From the NCBI RefSeq assembly GCF_049933045.1, contig NZ_CP187926.1, forward strand, positions 1,674,001-1,738,000: a stretch of 64,000 nt of DNA, given 5' to 3'. The position numbers were made by a program, and so were the translations under genes. Shown here piece by piece: positions 24,899 through 33,514 of this stretch. The notes below the pieces were generated by a model, which worked only from the letters and a program-made list of their open reading frames with translations, was not told the DNA's origin and searched no databases. This DNA is from Pseudocolwellia sp049933045. Lineage in GTDB: Bacteria; Pseudomonadota; Gammaproteobacteria; Enterobacterales; Alteromonadaceae. The stretch's first letter is position 1. Every line of letters begins with the position of its first letter.

Positions 24899-27490
24899 AT
24901 GTTTAAATTATCTAAAATTGCCCTTTTGACCAGTTTAGTCACTTGTAGTGGGATGTCTTTTGCTGATTCCGTTGCTCACTCAGCTTCTACAGATTTTGGT
25001 ATTGTTGATAAAACAAGAATTTTATATTGGTTAGAAAAACGTGGTGAGCTTTCAGCTAACGCATCTGACGCAGAAAAGCAGCAAGCTTTTGATAGTTACA
25101 TTGCCGATAGAATGAGTAACCAAAATAATAAGTTACCTAAAGGCTTAATGAATAAACGAGCTGCGGTAAATAAAGCGGTTAAAGCTTCTATTATTGAAAA
25201 ACAATCGGTAAAAAGCACCAGTGTTCAAAAAGTTGATGGAGATATTGATAATACCATTAAAGTATTAGCCATCATGATTGATTTTCCTGACTTGCGTTAC
25301 AACGATAATGGCTTAACGGCTTTTGATACAGATATGTATTACGATGACTATCCGATGTCGCACTATCAGAATTTATTATTTTCCCATACTGGTTTTACTG
25401 GTCCTGACGGAGATAATCTACAATCAGCTTACCAATACTATCAACAAGAGTCAGGTGACACATTTGCCTTTAGCGGCAATACCTTTGGTTGGTATACAGC
25501 AAATAACAATGCTAATTATTACGGCGCTAATAATGATGACCCTAGAAACGCTATAAATGAAGATGACATTAATGTTGATGAACTTGTAATTGAAGCCGTT
25601 GAGAAAGCGGTTGCTTTAGGGCAAATTGATTTAAGTGATTACGATAAAATTAGTGAAATTGATTTTGATGGTGATGGTAATTTAGATGAACCTGATGGCA
25701 TAGTCGATCACATTATGATTTTTCATTCGAGTATCGGTGAAGAGTCTGGTGGTGGCGATTTAGGCGACGATGCAATTTGGTCGCATAGATCAGCTGTATT
25801 TACTGAAGACTTTGATGCCGTTAGCGTTACAGGCTCTGATGTTAAAATTTATAGCTACACTATTACACCTATCGATGCTTCTATGGGCGTTGTGGTTCAT
25901 GAATTTGGTCACGTTTTAGGTGTACCTGATGAATATGACTTAACAAATGATGCTACCGGAGCACCTGTTCAAGCTTGGTCTGTTATGGGGAGTGGGAGCT
26001 GGTTGGGAAGTCCTCGTGGCTCTGAACCTGTATCTTTTAGTCCTTATGCTAAAGAATTCTTTCAAGATCGTTACGGTGGTAATTGGGTAAATCAACAAAC
26101 GATTACTTTTTCAAATTCAATAAATGAAACGTTATCATTGGTAAGTGCATCGACACATAATGGCAGTGTTGATCAGATCAAAGTTGATCTGCCTATTGTA
26201 CCGAGAGATTTTGGTCAGCCCTTTACTGGGGAGTATCAGTATTATTCAAATAAAGGTAATGAGTTAAGCAATTCGTTAAGCTTTAATACAAACTTAGGAT
26301 CTAACAGCCCTACTTTAACAATGAAAGCACGATGGGAGATAGAGCAAGATTACGATTATGTCGTTGTTAATGTAAACGGTACTGCAGTCGCAGGAAATCA
26401 CACTGAAGTGACAAACAATATTTACCCAAGAGTTAATAACTTTATAAGTGGTGAATCAGCCAATATTTCTGGCGCTTCAGCAGACCTCGGCTGGGTCGAT
26501 TTAACCTTTGATTTATCTAACTACAGTAATGAAAATGTTACAGTTGAGATAGTTTATGAAACAGATGAAAGTGTTTATGACTATGGCTTTGTAGTGGATG
26601 ACATTACAGTTACATCAGGTAGTACAACCACCTTTAGTAATGGTGCTGAAACTCTTTCTCCTATTAGTTTAAGTGGCTTTAGCCGAATAACTAACACGGT
26701 TGAAGGAGATGAACATCATTATTATGTGCAACTTCGTGACCATAAAGGCAATGACTCCTCTTTACCTTCTTTAGATTATGATCCTGGTGTTTTAATTTGG
26801 TATAGAGATGTAGGTATTGACAACAATAATGTGAGTGACCACCCTGGGGATTTATTTCTTGGTGTTGTTGATGCAGATCAGAACTTAATATTACGTAATG
26901 GCAACCCTAGAGATACTGAAGTACAAGTACGTGATGCTGCTTTCAGCTTATACCCTCAAACAGCAAGTACAAACGATACATCATTAACAAGCAAAGCTAT
27001 ATTCAGTGATAGCGATGATTACACTTCTCCAGATCAGGTTAAATCCGGTATTAACCTCCCTGTGTTAGGGGTAAATATAGAAGTGATTACTCATGCAAGT
27101 GATAACTCTTTGGCTTCCATAGTATTGACCAATAATCTTGATACATCTGATGACGGTGATACATCTGATGACGGTGATACATCTGATGACGGTGATACAT
27201 CAAATGATGGTGATACATCAAATGATGGTGATACATCAAATGATGGTGATACATCAAATGATGGCGACACATCAAATGATGGCGACACATCAAATGATGG
27301 TGATACCTCAAATGATGGCGATACATCAAATGATGGCGATACAACGGAGACTCCAGTTACAACTGTGCCAGATGAAACCGCAGATACAGCATCTACGAAT
27401 AATTCAGGCGATTCTGGTGGTTCAATACACTGGTTAACGATTCTATTTGCAGGTTTATTTGTTAATCGAAAATACGCTAAGAAAAAGTAA
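24899..27490 (+). CDS. M6-family (immune inhibitor A-like) secreted metalloprotease
   Basis: 863 residues from ATG 24899 (AAAGG 6 bases before it; a TTG at 24893 abuts the AAAGG and is rejected). Signal peptide to about residue 24 (SGMSFA), a propeptide-like region, then the M6 catalytic domain with GVVVHEFGHVLGVPDEYD (zinc His334 and His338, Glu335; downstream Asp/Glu as third ligand), and beta-sandwich carbohydrate-binding-like domains (about 400-590). A linker of 11 six-residue DTS(D/N)DG repeats is followed by NSGDSGGS, a hydrophobic helix and a basic end, matching GlyGly-CTERM tails that are processed by rhombosortase. Probably exported by type II secretion; the last step is inference. 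Confidence 0.88.
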   Translation: MFKLSKIALLTSLVTCSGMSFADSVAHSASTDFGIVDKTRILYWLEKRGELSANASDAEKQQAFDSYIADRMSNQNNKLPKGLMNKRAAVNKAVKASIIEKQSVKSTSVQKVDGDIDNTIKVLAIMIDFPDLRYNDNGLTAFDTDMYYDDYPMSHYQNLLFSHTGFTGPDGDNLQSAYQYYQQESGDTFAFSGNTFGWYTANNNANYYGANNDDPRNAINEDDINVDELVIEAVEKAVALGQIDLSDYDKISEIDFDGDGNLDEPDGIVDHIMIFHSSIGEESGGGDLGDDAIWSHRSAVFTEDFDAVSVTGSDVKIYSYTITPIDASMGVVVHEFGHVLGVPDEYDLTNDATGAPVQAWSVMGSGSWLGSPRGSEPVSFSPYAKEFFQDRYGGNWVNQQTITFSNSINETLSLVSASTHNGSVDQIKVDLPIVPRDFGQPFTGEYQYYSNKGNELSNSLSFNTNLGSNSPTLTMKARWEIEQDYDYVVVNVNGTAVAGNHTEVTNNIYPRVNNFISGESANISGASADLGWVDLTFDLSNYSNENVTVEIVYETDESVYDYGFVVDDITVTSGSTTTFSNGAETLSPISLSGFSRITNTVEGDEHHYYVQLRDHKGNDSSLPSLDYDPGVLIWYRDVGIDNNNVSDHPGDLFLGVVDADQNLILRNGNPRDTEVQVRDAAFSLYPQTASTNDTSLTSKAIFSDSDDYTSPDQVKSGINLPVLGVNIEVITHASDNSLASIVLTNNLDTSDDGDTSDDGDTSDDGDTSNDGDTSNDGDTSNDGDTSNDGDTSNDGDTSNDGDTSNDGDTSNDGDTTETPVTTVPDETADTASTNNSGDSGGSIHWLTILFAGLFVNRKYAKKK
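27140..27337 (+). repeat. 11-copy 18-bp tandem repeat inside the M6 protease gene
   Basis: Eleven head-to-tail units encode DTSDDG (three copies) then DTSNDG (eight copies). Units differ mainly by synonymous changes (T/C at third positions), so copies are not all recent. 11 x 18 = 198 bp, in frame, giving a flexible acidic linker before the C-terminal sorting signal. Confidence 0.9.
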
Positions 27491-27556
27491 AGTTGATATA
27501 ACTTCACTCAACTAGATCTAGCATTAAATTGAGTGATGTTATTATAGTTGTAAATT

Positions 27557-27583
27557 AAGCCCTATATGCTCAGGGCTTTTTTT
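27557..27583 (+). terminator. terminator of the M6 protease gene
   Basis: AAGCCCT (27557-27563) pairs with AGGGCTT (27572-27578) and is followed by a T run, about 65 bases past the stop codon. Confidence 0.85.
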
Positions 27584-27824
27584 ATGCCTGTATATCCTCA
27601 AAGAACTTACAATCACACTTAACATTACAATAAATAAATATAAAACAATTACTTACATAAACCCCATGTTAAACCACTTTCCAATAAACAGTTGTTTTTA
27701 CAATAATTCAACTTTAACTACGCATAACTAAAAGCACGATTAAAACCCCATTAGCCTCTCAATTTTTAAATGACTTACCTCTTCCGTTAACCAGAGTTGA
27801 GATTATTTAAACACACAACACTCA

Positions 27825-27844
27825 AATGATACTGATTCGTATTT
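27825..27844. promoter_or_regulatory. possible Fur box
   Basis: AATGATACTGATTCGTATTT resembles Fur sites of the form AATGATAATGATTCTCATTT in gammaproteobacteria (17 of 20 positions). It lies 460 bases upstream of the PepSY membrane protein, with a MITE between. PepSY membrane proteins are often iron-regulated, but the distance makes the assignment weak. Confidence 0.3.
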
Positions 27845-27890
27845 ACATTAAGATGGCGATTATGTATCATCTTCGCAATTACAAATTAAG

Positions 27891-28086
27891 TAACCTGAGC
27901 TCAGCTTAACAAATGTTTCTCTAGCATCTAATTTTCCTTACTTCTGCGTTAAATTTACTTGCAATATCTCGCTATTGACGCGAAATTTGCCTTGAATTAA
28001 GAAAAACTATCAAGCTAGAGAGTCAATTAAAAAATGATTATTTATTTTTCAATTTGTTAAATATCTCTTAAACACAGTTCAGGTTA
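27891..28086 (+). mobile_element. 196-bp MITE, copy 1
   Basis: Left end TAACCTGAGCTCAGCTTAA (27891-27909) and right end near TTAAACACAGTTCAGGTTA (28068-28086) are imperfect inverted repeats ending in TA. The interior (with TTAAATTTACTTGCAATA and GACGCGAAATTTGCCTTGAA) is repeated in inverted orientation at 39127-39323. No reading frame; a non-autonomous element, probably mobilised by an IS630/Tc1-type transposase encoded elsewhere. Confidence 0.75.
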
Positions 28087-28306
28087 AGTACTAAAAAAAT
28101 AAGACAAAATAAGAATAATTAAATTTGTAGCCACATACACATTAAATTGAATTCAAGGGTTGTTAGCGTTTTACATTTTTAAATATAAAACTTAACAGCT
28201 AGATTAGGATATTTTATTTAAAAAAACTGTAGATCAGACAACGTTTAGTTCAACATTATAACAAAAAGGAATCAACGGTTTAGTTACCGTTTTACTGTTA
28301 AGTATT

Positions 28307-29428
28307 ATGAGAAAGAAACTATATAAATGGCACTCTCTTGGTGCCCTTTTTGCAATGTTACCTTTGGTTATTATTTCCTTCACAGGAAGTGTATTGGTAT
28401 TTAAAGTTGAATTAGACAATTTATTAATGCCTGAAAATATGCAGGTAAGAAATAATAACGATACAAGTTACATGAAAGACAGATTATCGTTAGATTTACT
28501 TATGGCTAAGGTAACAACTACTTACCCTGATCATGAAATTGGCAGTTGGGAAATATTTGATGATAAAAGTAGAACCGATGCTGCGTATCTTATTAAACAT
28601 CATACAACGCAATGGTCGAAAATTTATATAAACCAATATAATGGCGAACTCCTGTCTTCACCTGTTGGCTTATCAGATGATTTATCCGATTGGTTATTAG
28701 ACTTACATTACAAATTACTGCTGGAAACTAACGGCATGTTTTTAGGGGCTATTATCTCTATATTACTCTTGTTTTTAGGCGTTAGCGGCATTGTGTTATA
28801 TCGAAGATTTTGGGTTAACTTTTTTACATTACGCTTTAAGTTAGCACGTAGAATATTTTTCAGTGATTTACATAAAATGATTGGTATATCGAGCTCTCCA
28901 GTTATTATCATTCTTGCTTTTACGGGAGCGTGGTGGAATGTGTCAGAAGTTATTCATGAAGTATCTGAGCATATTATTGAAGAACCGTATTTAATAGAAA
29001 AGCCGCTGCACAATACAACATTATCAATTCAGTCGTTACTAGATCGTAATAAAGAGACGATTCAAGATTTTGAAGCAACCTACCTGCTTATGCCCTACGA
29101 ACCTGAAATGAATATTCTATTTTACGGTAAAGTAGATTCGTCTAATCCTTTGAATAGCGACTACTCAAGCACCATCACTTACGATAAAAACTCTGGCAAG
29201 ATGATCGATTATTTAGATGTAAGAACAGCAAGTAACGCTCATGTTTCAGTAGATAGCTTCAGAAAACTACACTTTGGACACTTTGCTGGTTTACCAAGTA
29301 AACTAATTTGGTGTATTTTGGGCCTAAGTCCATCAATTCTTGCGTTTACTGGTTTGTATCTATATTTGTATAAGAACAGAAATAGAAAGGCATCAAAGCT
29401 TGTTAAGCTTAAAAGAGCGTTAAGTTAA
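28307..29428 (+). CDS. PepSY-associated transmembrane protein
   Basis: 373 residues. Four membrane helices: near 13-33 (LGALFAMLPLVIISFTGSVLVF), about 145-165, about 195-215 and 335-357. The first helix with its preceding KLYKWHSLG and later LHKMIGI and FGHFAGL are the PepSY-TM pattern (PiuB-like), with histidines that may bind haem. Members are linked to iron or siderophore reduction; here no receptor gene is adjacent. The ribosome-binding site is weak. Confidence 0.8.
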   Translation: MRKKLYKWHSLGALFAMLPLVIISFTGSVLVFKVELDNLLMPENMQVRNNNDTSYMKDRLSLDLLMAKVTTTYPDHEIGSWEIFDDKSRTDAAYLIKHHTTQWSKIYINQYNGELLSSPVGLSDDLSDWLLDLHYKLLLETNGMFLGAIISILLLFLGVSGIVLYRRFWVNFFTLRFKLARRIFFSDLHKMIGISSSPVIIILAFTGAWWNVSEVIHEVSEHIIEEPYLIEKPLHNTTLSIQSLLDRNKETIQDFEATYLLMPYEPEMNILFYGKVDSSNPLNSDYSSTITYDKNSGKMIDYLDVRTASNAHVSVDSFRKLHFGHFAGLPSKLIWCILGLSPSILAFTGLYLYLYKNRNRKASKLVKLKRALS

Positions 29429-29443
29429 AGTAACAGACAAAAA

Positions 29444-29485
29444 AATAACTTAGCAGGAATATCTGAATATTCTTGTTAAGTTATT
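29444..29485. terminator. bidirectional hairpin between convergent genes
   Basis: AATAACTTA (29444-29452) and TAAGTTATT (29477-29485), extended inward by CAGGAATAT/ATATTCTTG after one mismatch, lie between the stops of the PepSY (+) and pilin (-) genes with A and T runs at the edges. Confidence 0.65.
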
Positions 29486-29525
29486 AATATTATATTTAAT
29501 GTTGAAATTAGTATGTTATTTGTAA

Positions 29526-30050
29526 TTAACAGTCTGCTGACTCTAAGCCTATTTCTGGCTCGCGACCGTCTTGATGATTAACATAATACACGCCACATTC
29601 GTCGTTAAAGCTATAGCCATTTGAATATACCTTAGCGATTCGGCCTGTACCTGATGTAGTAACACCGCTTGGTATGCTTTGTTCAAAGCCTCGACCACAC
29701 CAATCAACTTCACATAATGTATCAAGGTCACTAGTAAAACCTACACTGTCTAAATCAACTACATAACGCAAGCTACTGCCCCAATAACCTGTAGGGTAAC
29801 CACTGTGTATACTAATTGTAATATCCCCAACTGTAACAGAGTTACTACCTGATGTTTTATCTTGAACAATCGCTTTGGCATTAACCATATTTGTACCACT
29901 ACGAATAGCGCCTAGCATACCTTGAAGTTTAGCCACGGTTGCGTCAGAAGTTAGATCGATAAATTTAGGGGCTGCAGTGGCCGCTAAAATCCCCAATATA
30001 ACAATCACCACAACTAATTCTATTAAAGTGAAACCTTGATTTTTTTTCAT
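29526..30050 (-). CDS. type IV pilin-like protein (MshA type)
   Basis: 174 residues. The N-terminus MKKNQGFTLIELVVVIVILG is a class III prepilin signal: cleavage after Gly6, methylatable Phe7, Glu at mature position 5, then the hydrophobic alpha1 helix. The globular domain has Cys pairs (LCEVDWCGRG and DECGVYY with the final ADC). Its size and the AAPKFIDLTSDA continuation fit MSHA/type IV major pilins. No pilus assembly genes are nearby, so assembly must use a machinery encoded elsewhere. Confidence 0.85.
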   Translation of the reverse strand: MKKNQGFTLIELVVVIVILGILAATAAPKFIDLTSDATVAKLQGMLGAIRSGTNMVNAKAIVQDKTSGSNSVTVGDITISIHSGYPTGYWGSSLRYVVDLDSVGFTSDLDTLCEVDWCGRGFEQSIPSGVTTSGTGRIAKVYSNGYSFNDECGVYYVNHQDGREPEIGLESADC

Positions 30051-30104
30051 AAAGTTAACCTGATATAATTTTCATTTACATATTTAAAAAATCAATTGCT
30101 AATG

Positions 30105-30136
30105 AAATTAATAAATTAATAAATTAATAAATTAAT
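30105..30136. repeat. four perfect copies of an 8-bp repeat upstream of the pilin gene
   Basis: AAATTAAT is repeated four times head to tail, 55 to 86 bases upstream of the pilin start codon, just upstream of its likely promoter. Such repeats can change copy number by slippage. Confidence 0.8.
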
Positions 30137-30203
30137 AAAAAACTAAACATCCAATCGATGACACTATAACTGCCGAATGAAATAAAACTTAAATGTGTTT
30201 ATG

Positions 30204-33200
30204 TTAAAGCAGTTCAGCCAGTACTTGTGCTGGATGTCTTGCTTTTAAATCTGCAAAGCGTTTTGTTTGGCTTCTACAAGAAAAACCAGTAACCACGATT
30301 TGTTGAGAGTTTAAGCGCTCTACTTTCGGCTCCCAGCTTGATTCAAATAAAGCTTTAGAGTTTTCTAAGTTCACTTTTTCATGACCGTATGTTCCTGCCA
30401 TGCCACAACAACCCACACTTTGCTTTTGTAGCGATAAACCTAAACCTTTAAAAATAGCGATCCACTGTGCTTCACTATTCGGTAAGGCGGTTTTTTCTGT
30501 ACAGTGCGAGAACAATTGATACTCAATGTCAGACGACGGTTGAATGTTAGCTTTAATCTCTTCTAATTTCGGTGTTAACCATTCATGTGCTAACAATACA
30601 GAGAAATCGCCACGCTTATCACCTAATATTTGTTTGTATTCGTCGCGGTAACATAAAACTAACGAAGCATCTAAGCCCACCATAGATAAGTTAAGCGCTT
30701 GCAGTTTATTTAAAAACTCTGCGCTGTTTTTAGCTGTGCTAGCAAAGCGTGATAAAAAGCCTTTAACATGCTGAGCTTTACCATTAGGTTTGAAAGGTAA
30801 TAAGACTGGCTTATAACCACACTTCTTGGCTAGCAACATCATCGACTCAACCGTAGCAGCGTCGTAATAAGAAGTGAACGGGTCTTGAACGATTAATAGG
30901 TACTGTTTACGCTCTTCTTCAGATAAAGCTTCTAGCTTGCTTAAGTCGAAAGCTTCAAATACACCGGCATTAATTTGCTCGTTAACACTGCTTTCAAGTG
31001 TAGGCACAGATAACAATGGTGTATTCACATAACCGATAGTTGCGCTTGAAAACTTATCGTAAATTTTAGAACCTAGCACGCTGTTCACTAGCTTAGGTGC
31101 TTTAGCCAAAATAGGTGTGATTATTTCAACATTTGCCACTAAGTGATCTTTTAGCGGACGGAAATAACGTGTGTGATATAAGTTAACAAAGCGTGCTTTG
31201 AAGTCTGGAACATCAACTTTAATTGGGCACTGGCTCACACATGATTTACACGCTAAACAACCTGACATAGCTTCCATAACTTCGTGTGAAAAGTCGTTTT
31301 TATAATCATTAGAAAAGCGACTTTTCATCTTAAATATTGTTTGATCAAGCAACTGTTTAACCGACCAACCATTTACGTCTTGCTCTAATTTAAGAACATC
31401 TACGCCTTTAACCTCTAACAAGCGTAACCACTCTCGCATCAAGCCAGCTCTACCTTTAGGGGAGTGACGGCGGTCACGCGTTACTTTGCTTGAAGGACAC
31501 ATTGGGCTATCAGCGTCATAGTTAAAACATAACCCGTTACCATTACAGTCTAGTGCTGACTTGAAAGAGTCTTTAACTTCAATCGGTATTTGTCGGTCGT
31601 AAAAACCACGTTTAATTGCATCAACAGAAACTAGTTTTTCAGTAGATTCTAGCGGTGTACAAATCTTTCCTGGATTCATTTTGTTAAGGGGATCAAATGC
31701 CCCTTTAACTTTACGAAGTTCTAAGAATAACTCTTCACCAAAAAATTCTGGACCATATTCACTACGATAACCACGACCATGTTCACCCCACATTAAACCG
31801 CCATATTTTGCAGTTAAGGCAACCACTTGATCTGAGATTTGACGTAGTAAAACTTCTTGCTCTGGATCACACATATCTAATGCTGGACGCACATGTAAAA
31901 CACCTGCATCGACATGACCAAACATGCCGTATTGTAAATTGTGGCTATCGAGTAACGCTCTAAATTCTACAATATAATCAGCTAAATTTTCTGGTGGTAC
32001 CGCGGTATCTTCAGCAAATGCGATTGGCTTTTGACGTCCTTTTGTATTTCCTAACAAACCAACCGCTTTTTTACGCATAGCATAAAGTTTGTTGATACTC
32101 GCAAGATCACTCGTTACTTGGTAACCAATAATACCGCCAATGCTATTTTCAATTTCGTTATCTAACCGCGCCGTTAATTCAGCCACTTGCTCGGCTAAGT
32201 CTTCAACGCTAGTTCCGTTGTATTCAACAACGTTAATACCGTCCATTACCTTGCCTTCAACATCGGTAATAAGGTCGCTAACTGAATGCCATACAATATC
32301 TTGTTTAGCTAAATTAAGCACTTTGCTGTCAATCGTTTCAACTGAGGTTGCTTTAGCTTCAACTAACGCAGGAGAATGTCTTAAAGCTGAATCAAAGCTG
32401 TCGTATTTGATATTAATAACAGTTTTAGCTTTTAATATTTCGTTTAAGTCGAGTTTCGCTTCACAGACAAAGGCTAAAGAACCTTCTGAACCTGTAATGA
32501 TACGGCTTAAGTCAACTTGCGTTAAGTCGTCATTAAATACATGTTCTAAATCGTACCCTGTGAGGAAACGATTTAAACGTGGAAATTTTTCAAGAATTTG
32601 TTCACGATTATCTTTACAGCTTGCAAGCACTTGTTTAAGAATTTTACCTAAGCTTGAGTCTTCTTCTGAAAGCTCAACGGCTTTTTCCATGCTCATTGGC
32701 GTGGTATGTAAAAAGTCACCATTAGCTAATATAGATTCTAGCTCTAGCACGTGGTCAGACGTTTTACCGTAGTATAAAGACCCTTGACCTGAAGCATCTG
32801 TGTTGATCATGCCACCAATGGTTGCGCGGTTACTTGTTGATAAGTCAGGTGCGAAAAAGAAGCCAAAAGGTCGTAAGTAATCATTAAGCTGGTCTTTAAC
32901 CACACCCGCTTCAACTCTTACCCAATTCTCTTTTACGTTAATTTCTAATATACGGTTCATGTACTTAGACAAATCAACAACGATACCAGGTGTTAAACTT
33001 TGACCGTTAGTACCTGTTCCGCCCCCTCTTGCACTGAATTTAATTTTGTTGAATTTTTCTTCATTGGCTAACTGGGTAATAATTTGAACATCAAACTTAT
33101 TGCGAGGATTAAGCACCAACTGTGGCAATTGCTGATATACACTGTTATCAGTCGCCACAGACAAACGAGCACCATATTGGCTACTAATATCACCTTGGTA

Positions 33201-33278
33201 AGGTGTTGACTGTAATACATGGGCAAACTCTTGATAAAGAGGATCTACTACTTCAATGTGGTCAATTCTAGGTAACAT
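30204..33278 (-). CDS. ydiJ: FAD-linked oxidase/4Fe-4S dehydrogenase, YdiJ type (D-2-hydroxyglutarate dehydrogenase family)
   Basis: 1024 residues from ATG 33278 (a TTG 18 bases further upstream is in frame, but homologues start at the MLPRI-like Met). The N-terminal half is a PCMH-type FAD domain (RGGGTGTNGQSLTPGIVVDLSK, TIGGMINTDASGQGS) with an FAD-oxidase C-terminal cap; then a ferredoxin domain with CLACKSCVSQCPI; then a CCG-type domain ending near VGCCGMAGTYGHE. E. coli YdiJ is about 1018 residues and oxidises D-2-hydroxyglutarate. Cytosolic or membrane-peripheral, transferring electrons to the respiratory chain. Single gene. Confidence 0.88.
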   Translation of the reverse strand: MLPRIDHIEVVDPLYQEFAHVLQSTPYQGDISSQYGARLSVATDNSVYQQLPQLVLNPRNKFDVQIITQLANEEKFNKIKFSARGGGTGTNGQSLTPGIVVDLSKYMNRILEINVKENWVRVEAGVVKDQLNDYLRPFGFFFAPDLSTSNRATIGGMINTDASGQGSLYYGKTSDHVLELESILANGDFLHTTPMSMEKAVELSEEDSSLGKILKQVLASCKDNREQILEKFPRLNRFLTGYDLEHVFNDDLTQVDLSRIITGSEGSLAFVCEAKLDLNEILKAKTVINIKYDSFDSALRHSPALVEAKATSVETIDSKVLNLAKQDIVWHSVSDLITDVEGKVMDGINVVEYNGTSVEDLAEQVAELTARLDNEIENSIGGIIGYQVTSDLASINKLYAMRKKAVGLLGNTKGRQKPIAFAEDTAVPPENLADYIVEFRALLDSHNLQYGMFGHVDAGVLHVRPALDMCDPEQEVLLRQISDQVVALTAKYGGLMWGEHGRGYRSEYGPEFFGEELFLELRKVKGAFDPLNKMNPGKICTPLESTEKLVSVDAIKRGFYDRQIPIEVKDSFKSALDCNGNGLCFNYDADSPMCPSSKVTRDRRHSPKGRAGLMREWLRLLEVKGVDVLKLEQDVNGWSVKQLLDQTIFKMKSRFSNDYKNDFSHEVMEAMSGCLACKSCVSQCPIKVDVPDFKARFVNLYHTRYFRPLKDHLVANVEIITPILAKAPKLVNSVLGSKIYDKFSSATIGYVNTPLLSVPTLESSVNEQINAGVFEAFDLSKLEALSEEERKQYLLIVQDPFTSYYDAATVESMMLLAKKCGYKPVLLPFKPNGKAQHVKGFLSRFASTAKNSAEFLNKLQALNLSMVGLDASLVLCYRDEYKQILGDKRGDFSVLLAHEWLTPKLEEIKANIQPSSDIEYQLFSHCTEKTALPNSEAQWIAIFKGLGLSLQKQSVGCCGMAGTYGHEKVNLENSKALFESSWEPKVERLNSQQIVVTGFSCRSQTKRFADLKARHPAQVLAELL

Positions 33279-33437
33279 ATTATTATATTTAAGCAACGTT
33301 GATTATGACGTAAGTATATCATGCTGTTATGAATAATTAATTGATAATTGGTGTTCGAGTATTAATAATCTTTCTTCGCCTAACTCAGCAGCGCAAATAT
33401 AAATTGGTAATTAAAACATACCCTAAGGTGAAATTAA

Positions 33438-33465
33438 AAAAGCACCTAACAATTAAGGTGCTTTT
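33438..33465 (-). terminator. terminator of the duplicated lipoprotein gene
   Basis: AAAAGCACCT (33438-33447) pairs with AGGTGCTTTT (33456-33465), about 50 bases past the stop codon; flanking A and T runs allow use on either strand. Confidence 0.8.
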
Positions 33466-33514
33466 AAATATTTGTGCGACCCATACTGAGATGGGTCAAT
33501 GAAGACTATTTAAA

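Noticed and set aside
27087..27507. Long antisense and alternative-frame open frames across the M6 protease repeat
   Set aside because: They consist of the same 18-bp repeat read in other frames (MYHHHL-like and FDVSPS-like strings); the sense frame has a signal peptide, catalytic motif and sorting tail.
32140..32772. 210-codon plus-strand frame opposite ydiJ
   Set aside because: Shadow of the minus-strand dehydrogenase, whose FAD and Fe-S motifs show the true frame.
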